Assembly: GCA_017406465.1 (NCBI GenBank)
Contig: JAFQYM010000017.1
Coordinates: 110,257-174,256 of the forward strand
Direction of reading: 5' to 3'
From: Kiritimatiellia bacterium
Lineage (GTDB): Bacteria; Verrucomicrobiota; Kiritimatiellia; RFP12; UBA1067
Length of the DNA: 64,000 bases
Shown: positions 8,974-16,731 of the stretch, in pieces
Numbering within the stretch: the first letter of the stretch is position 1
How the letters are laid out: every line of letters starts with the position of its first letter
Program-made: the position numbers and the translations under genes
The notes under the pieces: model-generated
Seen by the model: only the letters and a program-made list of their open reading frames with translations
Databases searched by the model: none
Told to the model about the DNA's origin: nothing

Positions 8974-10620
8974 TTACTGACCTTTTAAGATATCCACGAG
9001 CAACTCTTTCGCCGATTCATTACCCTGCTCGGCCGCCTTACGGAGCCATTTCACGGCTTCGACAGGATTTTTCGCGATGATCTCACCATTCAGATAACAA
9101 AGTCCAAGCATAAATTGCGCTTGGCAATGCCCCTGTTCGGCTGCCCTGCGGAGCCACTTCTCCGCCTCGCGACCATCCTCCTTTACAATATGGCCAGTCC
9201 CATACCAACACCCAAGCATGCACTGCGCTTCGGCATTCCCCTGCTCTGCCGCCTTGCGAAGCCACTTCAAAGCCTCACGATCATTCTTATCCACACCATT
9301 GCCTTTTGCATAACATGAATATAGCTCAAACTGCGCTTCAGCATCCCCCTGATCTGCAGCTTTGCGAAACCAATTCACCGCTTCGGCCTCATCCTTCAAG
9401 ACTCCAACGCCCGTCACATAGCAAAGGCCGATTTTGAGCTGCGCTTGGGCATGACCTTGCTCGGCGGCTTTGCGAAGCCACTTCACTGCCTCGCGTTCAT
9501 CCTGCTTGACAATATGACCAGTCCCATACCAACACCCAAGCATCCACTGCGCTTCAACCTCCCCCTGATCTGCAGCCTTGCGAAACCACTTCACCGCCTC
9601 GACGAGATCTTTCTCGACACCAATACCACTCGTATAGCACATCGCCAGAGCGCTCTGCGCTTTAACCTCCCCCTGATCTGCAGCTTTGCGGGACCAATAT
9701 ACCGCCTCGCGCAAGTCTTTATTTACTCCAGCGCCTATAAAATAACATGCCCCAAGATCGAGCTGCGCCTTGGCGTGGTTCTGGTCCGCCGCCTTGCGAA
9801 ACCACTTAACCGCCTCTTGATCGTCTTTTGCAACGCCTAAGCCTTTGCAATAGCAGTCGCCAAGACTATATTGAGCATCGGCATGTCCCTGCTCGGCGGC
9901 TTTGCGAAACCATTTCACGGCCTCGGCATGATTGATTTTGACACCTTTGCCATGCATATGGAAAAGCGCAAGCTTATATTGTCCTTCGACATCACCTTGC
10001 TCGGCGGCTTTGCGAAACCATTTTTCAGCCTCAGAGTAATCCTTTTTAACGCCATAACCACAACCAAAGCAAACACCTATGATGCATTGAATGCGCGGAT
10101 CGTCCTTATCTGCTTTATCCGCAAGCGCAAACAGCTCTTCCCATTTTTGATTCTGGTACGCCTCTACAGCTTTTTGATTCTGGAACGGCTCTACGGACGC
10201 ACTCTCGGTGATAGACCCTCCTTGACGAACGAAGATGCAAACGATTGCAACAATCAATACCGAAGGCAAAACGGCAATTCCGGCAACGCCACCGACTAGC
10301 CATTTTTTATCGAGAAATCCTCCGATGAATTTCCGTACGGCATTCTCTTCCCGATAGTTCCCGACGGCATCATCTGCCACTTCAAGAAACTCCTCTTCTG
10401 CAACAGGTTCTTCGGCCACCCACTCCTCTGCGGCGCCCTCGTCCCAACCCACAGGAACTTCTTCAGCAGGGAGTGTTTCTTCTGATAGTGTCTCCGCATC
10501 TAGACTCATGACGAATTTCGTTTCGCAATATGGGCATTGCCCCTTCAAACCGAGCCAATCCGCCTCGACATCCAACTCCCCTTTGCAATGCGGGCAGTGT
10601 ATCTTGACAAATCCTGCCAT
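8974..10620 (-). CDS. Zinc-ribbon, single-pass membrane protein with about ten Sel1 repeats
   Basis: 548 residues. The N-terminus has a zinc ribbon (CPHC near 9 and CPYC near 29), an acidic linker (about 40-95), one membrane segment (about 107-131, VGGVAGIAVLPSVLIVAIV) and then Sel1-like repeats to the end, each with AEQG(H/D/N)A(D/E)AQ..LG and EAVKWFRKAA. Sel1 repeats form alpha-solenoids that hold partner proteins. The start (MAGFVKIHC) has AGGAG 8 nt upstream; an in-frame GTG 11 codons earlier overlaps the stop of the upstream gene and is a less likely start. Base use is more AT-rich than the flanking housekeeping genes. Confidence 0.85.
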   Translation of the reverse strand: MAGFVKIHCPHCKGELDVEADWLGLKGQCPYCETKFVMSLDAETLSEETLPAEEVPVGWDEGAAEEWVAEEPVAEEEFLEVADDAVGNYREENAVRKFIGGFLDKKWLVGGVAGIAVLPSVLIVAIVCIFVRQGGSITESASVEPFQNQKAVEAYQNQKWEELFALADKADKDDPRIQCIIGVCFGCGYGVKKDYSEAEKWFRKAAEQGDVEGQYKLALFHMHGKGVKINHAEAVKWFRKAAEQGHADAQYSLGDCYCKGLGVAKDDQEAVKWFRKAADQNHAKAQLDLGACYFIGAGVNKDLREAVYWSRKAADQGEVKAQSALAMCYTSGIGVEKDLVEAVKWFRKAADQGEVEAQWMLGCWYGTGHIVKQDEREAVKWLRKAAEQGHAQAQLKIGLCYVTGVGVLKDEAEAVNWFRKAADQGDAEAQFELYSCYAKGNGVDKNDREALKWLRKAAEQGNAEAQCMLGCWYGTGHIVKEDGREAEKWLRRAAEQGHCQAQFMLGLCYLNGEIIAKNPVEAVKWLRKAAEQGNESAKELLVDILKGQ

Positions 10621-10649
10621 GTTTTCACTCCTAATCTGCGAATCGAAGG

Positions 10650-11732
10650 TCACTTGCCTTTAAACTTTGCAATACCGCCAAGAACGGCCACAAGCGCTAC
10701 CAAAGCCTTTCCAAGAAACTTTAACCCCAAAAATATATGCATTGGTTTCGGGGCATTGCCGCGAGTGCGACTGGGCGAAGGTCTCAACTCTTCAATATAT
10801 GAGTCTATGCGTTCCGTAGCTGTTTCAACTGGATCATAATAGCCTTGATCTGAAAGTCGATCAGCCGCAAAACTTATCAACTCCTCGCGTGCCGACGAAG
10901 AACCGGCAACCGCGGCCGCCGAGCAATCTCTATCCCAAGCTTCCGTTCCATGATAGAGAATCATCCAAATGACACCAACAACTATCATCAAGACATATGC
11001 AATCCAAAATCCGAAGCAATACATCGTGTTTGCCATTGCACGAGCATCGGTCAATTCCGAGTCCGGCTTGAAAACGGCAACTACTTCTTCTTGAAAACAC
11101 AAATAAACACAATAAAGATCGATTAAACACACTGCAATCCCCAGCATGAAAACAAAAAAGTTTTCAACACCACCCCCAATCCCGAAAACAAAAAAGAACG
11201 CGCCAATCAGATTGAAAACTATCAATGATTTTCTAGCCCAACTCTTGAGCTGCGTTACAGCCACATACAGCCAAAACTGAATACCCAATGATGCTACCCC
11301 CAGCAAAAAACATCCTACTCTTCCAAAAGCATAACACTCTCTTATGTCAATGCAACTGATAATCGTAGATATTGCCGAAATAACCATGGTCAACAAAATT
11401 AGTTGAAGCAGTCTCTGGAAATATCCGTGGCTTGCGCTTCCCACTCCCCTCGTAGGTTCAACAACACTCGTGTCTGTCTCAACCGATGAATCAGTTTCAG
11501 CCCCCGCCTCGGACACCTTGACTTCTTCGACAAGGACTGCTCTCCCGCATCCAGGGCAAAAAGATGCCGTCGCCGGAATCTTAGCGCCGCATTGACCACA
11601 GAATGCGGCTTCCGTATTGTTCGGTCCATAGTAGAACTTATTGGCGCAAAATGGGCATTCAACATGCTGTCCGACAGAAATTTCCTCGTCGGATTCGCAA
11701 ACCTCACCACAATGCGGACATTTAATGGTCAT
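10650..11732 (-). CDS. Double zinc-ribbon, multi-pass membrane protein of unknown function
   Basis: 360 residues. Two zinc ribbons lie at the N-terminus (CPHC/CPFC at about 5-30 and CGQC/CPGC at about 45-62). A polar linker follows, then five hydrophobic segments between about 105 and 265, including LLQLILLTMVISAISTIIS and FWIAYVLMIVVGVIWMILY. The soluble C-terminal tail has one more hydrophobic patch. The first ribbon (CPHCGE..ECPFC.NKFYYG) resembles that of the next gene downstream, which begins about 30 bp later, so the two probably act together. No enzymatic motif was seen. Confidence 0.75.
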   Translation of the reverse strand: MTIKCPHCGEVCESDEEISVGQHVECPFCANKFYYGPNNTEAAFCGQCGAKIPATASFCPGCGRAVLVEEVKVSEAGAETDSSVETDTSVVEPTRGVGSASHGYFQRLLQLILLTMVISAISTIISCIDIRECYAFGRVGCFLLGVASLGIQFWLYVAVTQLKSWARKSLIVFNLIGAFFFVFGIGGGVENFFVFMLGIAVCLIDLYCVYLCFQEEVVAVFKPDSELTDARAMANTMYCFGFWIAYVLMIVVGVIWMILYHGTEAWDRDCSAAAVAGSSSAREELISFAADRLSDQGYYDPVETATERIDSYIEELRPSPSRTRGNAPKPMHIFLGLKFLGKALVALVAVLGGIAKFKGK

Positions 11733-11797
11733 ACAGGGCTCCTCTCGTTGTTAACATTTAGTTTTCTTTGCAATACTCCAGACTACATCGCAGTCCA

Positions 11798-12169
11798 TCA
11801 CAAGCCCGCAATGTTACGAAGCAGCCAATACACCACTATCACGCCCGCGGCGGAAACTCCGACAACTAAATTCCTACTTAGTCTCGGCCATGCCAAAAGC
11901 GCAACTATCAGCGGCATCATGACAATCATAAGAGGGTTCATATCCCATGCGGCAGAGAAACGGAGATGCAGCAAATGGTGGACTCCGCGAAGCGTTCCAC
12001 ATCCTGGGCACTTGTATCCTGTCAAATCATAAAATGGGCATTTAGGAATCCAACTGACTTCAGCAGGATGATGGTTGTACAATATGGCACATCCCACAAT
12101 GCCAACAATTGCAATTGAAGGCATTGTGAGATATGATATCACTTTGGACACCTTATTGATCACCGACAC
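11798..12169 (-). CDS. DUF2752 family membrane protein
   Basis: 123 residues with a membrane segment near 15-32, then the DUF2752 signature CPFYDLTGYKCPGCGTLRG followed by HHLLHLRFSAAWDMNPLM, and two further hydrophobic segments. DUF2752 proteins are small integral membrane proteins of unknown function and often sit beside CD225/dispanin-like genes, as here. The stop of the CD225 gene is 4 bp upstream, so the two are probably translated from one message. Confidence 0.85.
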   Translation of the reverse strand: MSVINKVSKVISYLTMPSIAIVGIVGCAILYNHHPAEVSWIPKCPFYDLTGYKCPGCGTLRGVHHLLHLRFSAAWDMNPLMIVMMPLIVALLAWPRLSRNLVVGVSAAGVIVVYWLLRNIAGL

Positions 12170-12172
12170 AAC

Positions 12173-12508
12173 TCAGCCGTTTGACAGCGCATTGATAAGT
12201 ATCGACAGGACGATAAGCGTGCCAAAAACCGCTGTGGTAATATTTATCCACAGCAACGCCTTTTTTGAAGCCTCCTGCGCTCCTGCAATGTCCCCTTGGG
12301 CAAGCTTCGAATTGACTTTGCAGGCATACATCAAGGGAATAATGCCGGCAGGCAAACAAATTACAAGCTGAAGAATCGCTCCAAACATGTGACTTTTGAC
12401 CTCACCCTTGGCAACAGGAGCCGCCTGTCTTCCACCAATGGGGGCTCCGCATTTAGTGCAAAAAGCCATTGCACCGTCAACTTGATTACCGCAGCTCATG
12501 CAGTACAT
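12173..12508 (-). CDS. Zinc-ribbon CD225/dispanin-like membrane protein
   Basis: 111 residues. The N-terminal zinc ribbon is MYCMSCGNQV..FCTKCGAPIGG. The CD225-like part has a first membrane segment (about 43-60), the conserved loop YACKVNSKLAQGDIAGAQEA, and a second segment (about 85-107). Family members are small two-pass proteins; their bacterial role is not settled. AAGGAG lies upstream of the ATG. It is the first gene after the 12509-12925 leader and so the first gene an ECF-type transcript would reach. Confidence 0.8.
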   Translation of the reverse strand: MYCMSCGNQVDGAMAFCTKCGAPIGGRQAAPVAKGEVKSHMFGAILQLVICLPAGIIPLMYACKVNSKLAQGDIAGAQEASKKALLWINITTAVFGTLIVLSILINALSNG

Positions 12509-12925
12509 TTGATTTTCTCCTTGTTTGTTTTGTTCTGTCTCCCTAAGAGCTTGAGCCCCGTTCAGTAATCGTCGGGGGCGGGAAACGAAAACCTCCTCCG
12601 ATGCATCAGATGAGGCGCCTGAGAGAGCCCGGAAAGATACATCAGAGGAGGCGAAACTGCTCTTTGTACGGCAGTGCCATTCTGTGCGCCTTTCCAGTGG
12701 AGTTTCTCAGGCTTCCATCTGACGCGTCCCATGTCCGCGGCGGCGGCCTCGGAGAGACCGCCCTACCACGCGGGAAATCTGTTTTGCCTCGGCGGTTCGA
12801 ATCGCTCCGTCTCGCGTTGGCAGCTACATTATACCAAAAATCAGGCCTGCTGACGGAAATTTCGCGGCGCGATTTCTCCGCCGCAGGCCTATCCGGGCTC
12901 TCTCTGCCGGACGCTCACTATGAGC
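12509..12925 (-). other. Gene-free transcribed leader or candidate structured RNA
   Basis: No credible gene lies here. Two promoters point leftward across it: an ECF-type element (12932-12960) and an extended -10 (12828-12836). Read on the minus strand it contains strong local hairpins, for example GGCGGTCTCTCCGAGGCCGCC, and its ends (12618-12633 and 12893-12905) carry the pair GAGAGAGCCCGG / CCGGGCTCTCTC, which could close the whole segment. It may be the 5' leader of the CD225 operon or an independent RNA. The rest of the gap (12961-13137) shows nothing I recognise. Confidence 0.4.
12828..12836 (-). promoter_or_regulatory. Extended -10 promoter upstream of the leader RNA
   Basis: Minus-strand TGGTATAAT. 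The same nonamer occurs before the kinase (16106-16114), AbiEi (17589-17597), the MBL hydrolase (37746-37754) and fucU (45504-45512). Confidence 0.6.
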
Positions 12926-12931
12926 ATACCA

Positions 12932-12960
12932 GTATACGAGCGAGCGCGACAAATCTGACA
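12932..12960 (-). promoter_or_regulatory. ECF-type promoter element upstream of the leader and CD225 operon
   Basis: On the minus strand TGTCAGATTT is followed, at exactly 17 nt after TGTCA, by CGTATAC. The same -35/-10 pair with identical spacing precedes the ABC exporter (17629-17657), and a close variant precedes the kinase/sigma operon (16129-16157). Over 26 nt it differs from the kinase copy at one position. Confidence 0.55.
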
Positions 12961-13137
12961 AGAGAAGTAGAAAAGTTGAAAGTACCTGCGGCCGATGCAG
13001 AGGTCGGTTCTTCCGGAGATGTGGCATGGGCGAGATTGCCTTGCCACATCGGATTGCGGCCGCTTTTCGGCAAATGGGATGGCTTATGCCATTGCCGCGC
13101 AATCCTCGCGCACGGCATCAGCAAACACGCCGGCGAA

Positions 13138-14265
13138 TTAGGTCGCGCGAAGAAACTGCGCGAAAAAAGGATCGGCTACGACATACTTTCCTTCAGACTG
13201 CTCGATATGACCGTCCTCCATCAACTTGCCCTTGGCGGAATTTACAGTAGACGAAACACCGAGCGCATGACGCCTTCGGTAGGCATCGCCAAACTCGTCC
13301 GTCCGTTCGCGCGACAGAGCGATCAGCAGTTTCTTCTGCGAGACGGACAGCGTGAGCATCAGCTGTTCGTACTGGTCGCGGTTGAACCCGGAAAGATTTG
13401 CGAACGCCGAGTCCACGTCATCCGGCGAAACCGACTTCCGGCGCGCGTCGTCGACCAACCGGAATGTCTCGAATCCCAGCTGCTGGATGAAATATGGTAT
13501 GTTCTCCACCTTCGCGACAAGCCGCTCGGCCGTCTCCCGCGCAATCGCCTTCCCCGCACTCGCGAATCTGTCGACCACGAAGCGGACACTCTCGTCCACC
13601 GGCGGCTTGTCGACGTGAATCGTTACGGCCGACTTGTAGAACGGACGGTTGTGGTCGGTGAACATCCTCCGGAGCATGTGGTATCGGCTGCCGAGAAAAA
13701 TATACGAGACGTTGCGGTGCGACTGTATGGCCGAGCGCATGACCCTCTCGAAACCGTCGTTCGGCAACAGGTCCTTAACCTCCTGGAATTCGTCCAAAAC
13801 GACAACGGCCCGCTTCTTTCCTGAAAGCAGCTTCTGCGGGAGGTCCAGAACCTCCGTCAACGCCTCGTCTCCAATCTGCTCATCCGACGGCTCGAAGGAA
13901 AAACCCGCCTCGCCCGTCTGGTCAAGCGTCATCTTTGGCCTGAGGCTCTTTAGGAACGTCCCCAACTTCCTGAATTCGAATTTTACCGGCGCGAGCCGCC
14001 GATATACCTTCGTCGCATAGGCGGACACAAACATGTCTATGGACGGCACCTTGACGACGTCCAGAGTGACACAGGGGACGCCGGCCCTTTCGAGATCGCC
14101 GACAAGCTCACCGACAAGCGAACTCTTCCCGTAGCGGCGCGGACCGTACAGGACCACGCTTGTCTGCCCGCTGAGGAACCGGGAAAGAAGATCCCTGCGA
14201 ATCTCCCTCCTGTCGTAGAACTGGTCGCCCGTGGCGAACTGAAGATAGTTGAACGGATTTTCCAT
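13138..14265 (-). CDS. AAA-family ATPase (archaeal-type ATPase/transcriptional helper)
   Basis: 375 residues. Walker A is YGPRRYGKSSL (about 40-50), Walker B is AVVVLDEFQE (about 152-161), and a sensor-like FLGSR follows. The C-terminal part (SQKKLLIALSRE..VSSTVNSAKGKLMEDGHI) reads as a winged helix. Related stand-alone ATPases couple ATP binding to DNA or partner binding and are common in accessory islands; the specific job here is unknown. The ATG lies 8 nt after a TGATATAAT promoter, so the message is probably leaderless. A 31-bp near-palindrome lies upstream (14312-14342). Confidence 0.8.
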   Translation of the reverse strand: MENPFNYLQFATGDQFYDRREIRRDLLSRFLSGQTSVVLYGPRRYGKSSLVGELVGDLERAGVPCVTLDVVKVPSIDMFVSAYATKVYRRLAPVKFEFRKLGTFLKSLRPKMTLDQTGEAGFSFEPSDEQIGDEALTEVLDLPQKLLSGKKRAVVVLDEFQEVKDLLPNDGFERVMRSAIQSHRNVSYIFLGSRYHMLRRMFTDHNRPFYKSAVTIHVDKPPVDESVRFVVDRFASAGKAIARETAERLVAKVENIPYFIQQLGFETFRLVDDARRKSVSPDDVDSAFANLSGFNRDQYEQLMLTLSVSQKKLLIALSRERTDEFGDAYRRRHALGVSSTVNSAKGKLMEDGHIEQSEGKYVVADPFFAQFLRAT

Positions 14266-14272
14266 GCCTGAT

Positions 14273-14281
14273 ATTATATCA
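14273..14281 (-). promoter_or_regulatory. Extended -10 promoter of the ATPase gene
   Basis: Minus-strand TGATATAAT ends 8 nt before the A of the ATG. The predicted transcript therefore starts at or next to the start codon. Confidence 0.65.
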
Positions 14282-14311
14282 TTCCTGCTGCCGAGAAATC
14301 AAGTATCTGCT

Positions 14312-14342
14312 TACGAAATTATTCGTAACGAAGAATTTCGTA
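14312..14342. promoter_or_regulatory. 31-bp near-perfect palindrome (candidate operator)
   Basis: TACGAAATT..TTCGT..ACGAA..AATTTCGTA pairs at all positions except one pair and the centre. It lies 31-61 bp upstream of the ATPase -10 and about 100 bp beyond the end of the sigma gene, so it could be an operator for the ATPase. It has no U-tract and no repeat relatives in the window. Confidence 0.5.
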
Positions 14343-14445
14343 TCAACATGTCTGACCGGGCTCTCTTAAGACTGGGGCTGCCTGATTTGACGTTGAAAGT
14401 TTAAAGCACCAGAAATCAGCGCACCGGCATCTGGATGCTGCGGAC

Positions 14446-15060
14446 CTACTGTGCAATGTTTGGCGCATCCATTTCGGCAAGGACTTCCGTTGCCTTCTCT
14501 TGCAATTTAGCCGTGAGGCGCTTGCGTATTTGGTAGAGGTTGTCGCGGGAAATTCCGTAGAGCTTCGTGACGACATCAGTGTCCTGTCCCTCGACCGCGC
14601 TTGCGACAAACGCCGCGTAGTGCTCGGGACTGACGGACGGCTTCATCCTGCGAAGCGCCTCTTCCATCGCGGCCGTCTGCCACTCGCGCTCAGAGAAATC
14701 GTCATCTCCGCCGGCCGCCTTCGCCTCCTCCCAGAAGTTGGCCTTGAGTTCCGCGTCACGTTTCGACGCCTTGAGCCGGTCCATGACGCGCCAGTTGACG
14801 AGCCCCGTCAGATAAGACCTGAAGCGCCCCTTCGCGCGGTCGTATTCAAACGTCGGCAAGTTGCGCGCGAGATCTGCGAAGACGGTCTGCACGATGTCGT
14901 CCGCATCGGAGTCGTTGAGACCCTTAGACCGAGCTATCGAAAAGACAAATCCGGCATAGAGGTCGAAGAGCCTCTGCCACGCCGCCTCGTTTTCGGTGTT
15001 GGCAACCGCCCTCAGCACGCTGGAGCGCGTCGTTTCGTTGTTAAAATGCCTGTAGGTCAT
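14446..15060 (-). CDS. ECF-type RNA polymerase sigma factor, kinase-linked
   Basis: 204 residues. Region 2 is seen as LFDLYAGFVFSIARSKGLND followed by ADDIVQTVFADLARNL and FRSYLTGLVNWRV. Region 4 is at the C-terminus (GQDTDVVTKLYGISRDNLYQ..RKRL), giving the helix-turn-helix for the -35. No region 1.1 or 3 is present, as in ECF sigmas. Its ATG overlaps the stop of the Ser/Thr kinase gene (ATGA, 15057-15060), so kinase and sigma are made together. ECF sigmas activated by phosphorylation from a linked Ser/Thr kinase are known (EcfP/PknT type); this pair may work the same way. It has a close paralogue at 20498-21127. Confidence 0.88.
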   Translation of the reverse strand: MTYRHFNNETTRSSVLRAVANTENEAAWQRLFDLYAGFVFSIARSKGLNDSDADDIVQTVFADLARNLPTFEYDRAKGRFRSYLTGLVNWRVMDRLKASKRDAELKANFWEEAKAAGGDDDFSEREWQTAAMEEALRRMKPSVSPEHYAAFVASAVEGQDTDVVTKLYGISRDNLYQIRKRLTAKLQEKATEVLAEMDAPNIAQ

Positions 15061-16088
15061 TTGAGGTCTTCCTTGATGTCATTCAAGAGATTGTCAATAT
15101 CCTGCAGTGCAGCGTCCACGGCCTGCATGGCCTCTTGCTTCTGCTGTTCAATGTATCCGCGCTCCCTTTGCTCTCTGTCTTCGACTTTATTTTTCGCCGA
15201 CATCCCGCAATAAATGGCAACAGCCAATCCAATGGCAACCACTACCGACACTATTATGCCCATTGACGGAAGCACCATCCTGACGCGCAACGCAGTAAGA
15301 TCCTTTAGCAACGCCTTGGCGGACTGGTAGCGGCGGGATGGCGTAGGATCGGTCGCTTTGTTGAGAATGCGCCACCACGCAGGAAAGAATCTTGCGCCAG
15401 TATCTGCCACGATAGCGGGACCTTTGTCTATGTCCTCGATGCTCCTTCCAAAGCTCGCAGCCTTGAGTGTAAGCCCGAGACTGTAGACGTCGCCCGGCGC
15501 GGCGGTAAAATTTTCTGGCGGAACATAGCCGGGAGTCCCCACAAGCGAAGCGGCCGCGGACTCCTCGACGACAAGCCCTGGGTCCGAAAGGACTGGCCGC
15601 CCTCCGACATAGATTACATTCCCTGGCTTGATGTCGCGGTGAAGCAAGTGGTGGCGCTGGAGCGCGACAAGGCCTTTCGCAAGCGAGATACCGAGCTTTA
15701 CACACTCGCCGAGCGGCAACGCCTTCTCGCCGTCGATGACACTGGCGAGGGTCTTAGGGCGATAGGATTCTACTGTTGGAGATTCACGGTCAAATTCATC
15801 GTCCGCGAGATCCATCACGGCATAGAAACCCCACTTCGTCTCGACAAGCGTCCGCATTCGGACAAGCCCTTCCTGCGACGGGATTGCGCGATAGAGCTTC
15901 GCGCCGCGCAGTTCGCGCGAATAGCGCTCGGGATCGACGGCATCGCGTCGGCATACCTTCACTGCCGCGCATTCACCGTCCGGAGCGACGGCAAGATAGA
16001 CCACGCCATACGCGCCGTGGCCAATTTCGCGCACAAGACGCCACTGCCCGCAATGCGGCATATTTCCATTCAACTGCATTATCAACAT
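15057..16088 (-). CDS. Membrane Ser/Thr protein kinase
   Basis: 343 residues. The glycine loop is GHGAYGVV (23-30), Lys44 lies in AAVKVCR, the catalytic loop is HRDIKPGN (150-157), and the metal-binding site reads DPG (169-171) instead of DFG. The activation segment holds GTPGYVPPE. One membrane segment (about 272-294) is followed by a Glu/Gln-rich coiled-coil tail of about 48 residues (REQRERGYIEQQKQEAMQ), probably periplasmic. Hanks-type kinases act on Ser/Thr; the overlapping ECF sigma is the obvious candidate substrate. Two promoters lie upstream: an ECF-type element and an extended -10. Confidence 0.9.
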   Translation of the reverse strand: MLIMQLNGNMPHCGQWRLVREIGHGAYGVVYLAVAPDGECAAVKVCRRDAVDPERYSRELRGAKLYRAIPSQEGLVRMRTLVETKWGFYAVMDLADDEFDRESPTVESYRPKTLASVIDGEKALPLGECVKLGISLAKGLVALQRHHLLHRDIKPGNVIYVGGRPVLSDPGLVVEESAAASLVGTPGYVPPENFTAAPGDVYSLGLTLKAASFGRSIEDIDKGPAIVADTGARFFPAWWRILNKATDPTPSRRYQSAKALLKDLTALRVRMVLPSMGIIVSVVVAIGLAVAIYCGMSAKNKVEDREQRERGYIEQQKQEAMQAVDAALQDIDNLLNDIKEDLK

Positions 16089-16105
16089 GCCCTTTTAGTG
16101 GAGGA

Positions 16106-16114
16106 ATTATACCA
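16106..16114 (-). promoter_or_regulatory. Extended -10 promoter of the kinase/sigma operon
   Basis: Minus-strand TGGTATAAT, 17 nt before the kinase ATG. It could give basal expression alongside the ECF-type element just upstream. Confidence 0.6.
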
Positions 16115-16128
16115 CAAATCCAGGTCTA

Positions 16129-16157
16129 TGACACGAGCGAGCGCGGCAAATCTGACA
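16129..16157 (-). promoter_or_regulatory. ECF-type promoter element of the kinase/sigma operon (autoregulation)
   Basis: On the minus strand TGTCAGATTTG, then 17 nt after TGTCA, then CGTGTCA. It is nearly identical to 12932-12960, and its -35 half matches 17629-17657. The predicted start near 16122 gives a leader of about 35 nt. Confidence 0.55.
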
Positions 16158-16185
16158 AAGAATTAGGGGATAGGGGTTAGGAGTC

Positions 16186-16270
16186 CGGGGGTAGAAGTTG
16201 GAGTTCTAAGTTGGAGTTGGAGATTGGTGGGGAAAGTCATCTTCTGTTTCTCCTGATCTTTGTGGCTGAA
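16186..16270. repeat. Family D repeat downstream of the AbiE remnant
   Basis: GTTGGAGTTCTAAGTTGGAG units are followed by TTCTCCTGATCTTTGTGGCTGA. The parts match those seen at 4161-4260. It lies in the 230-bp gap between the kinase promoter and the AbiEii remnant. Confidence 0.6.
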
Positions 16271-16320
16271 CAATTCGCCCCGCAGCCCAATCCACATGTC
16301 GCGATAAGTGGATTGGAATG

Positions 16321-16728
16321 CTAGACGCGAGACTGCGATTTCTCAAGCTCGGCGCGGTCGCTGTCGGTCATGAGGCGATCTACGATGCCAGACTTGACGT
16401 TTGCCCACGTCGAAACGGCGTCGAACTCGATGCCTGGTCGCAAAATCCCGTCCATGCCGTTTCGGTATCCGGGATCGGCCATTTTGCTCTCGACGTTGGC
16501 TACGTATTCGCGCCAACTCGGAAGGTCTTCGCCAAGCTCGGACTTGTAGCGTCGCCAGCAAGCAAGCACTTTGTCGACGTCCGGCTTCGCGTGTTTAAGG
16601 ACATAGTCCATGTCAAAAAGGTCGCGCGTCTTCTTCCTCCCGTAGACCGCGTTGAACTTCGTCCCGAGCATTTCGTCGAAACGATAGGCCGTCACTTCGC
16701 ACGAGCCGGAGAACCATCCGCTTTCCAT
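16321..16728 (-). pseudogene. AbiEii-type toxin, C-terminal remnant
   Basis: The 135 residues contain YRFDEMLGTKFNAVYGRKKT followed by RDLFDMDYVLK, which is the middle-to-C-terminal signature of AbiEii/AbiGii nucleotidyltransferase toxins. The complete toxin is usually about 270-300 residues with the catalytic nucleotidyltransferase motifs (GGT-type and DxD) in the first half; that half is missing. The remnant opens with an ATG 3 nt after the antitoxin stop, so the 5' half seems to have been lost cleanly. The remaining protein should have no transferase activity. It could still bind a partner, but decay is the simpler reading. Confidence 0.7.
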
Positions 16729-16731
16729 TAA

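Noticed and set aside
12793..12812. GGTTCGAATC, a tRNA T-loop-like decamer
   Set aside because: The flanking bases do not form a T-stem, no D-loop GG or anticodon arm fits, and the distance to a possible acceptor stem is too short for a tRNA.
12601..13824. 407-codon plus-strand frame across the leader and the ATPase
   Set aside because: It has no domain, lacks a ribosome site, and overlaps an ATPase with clear Walker motifs on the other strand.
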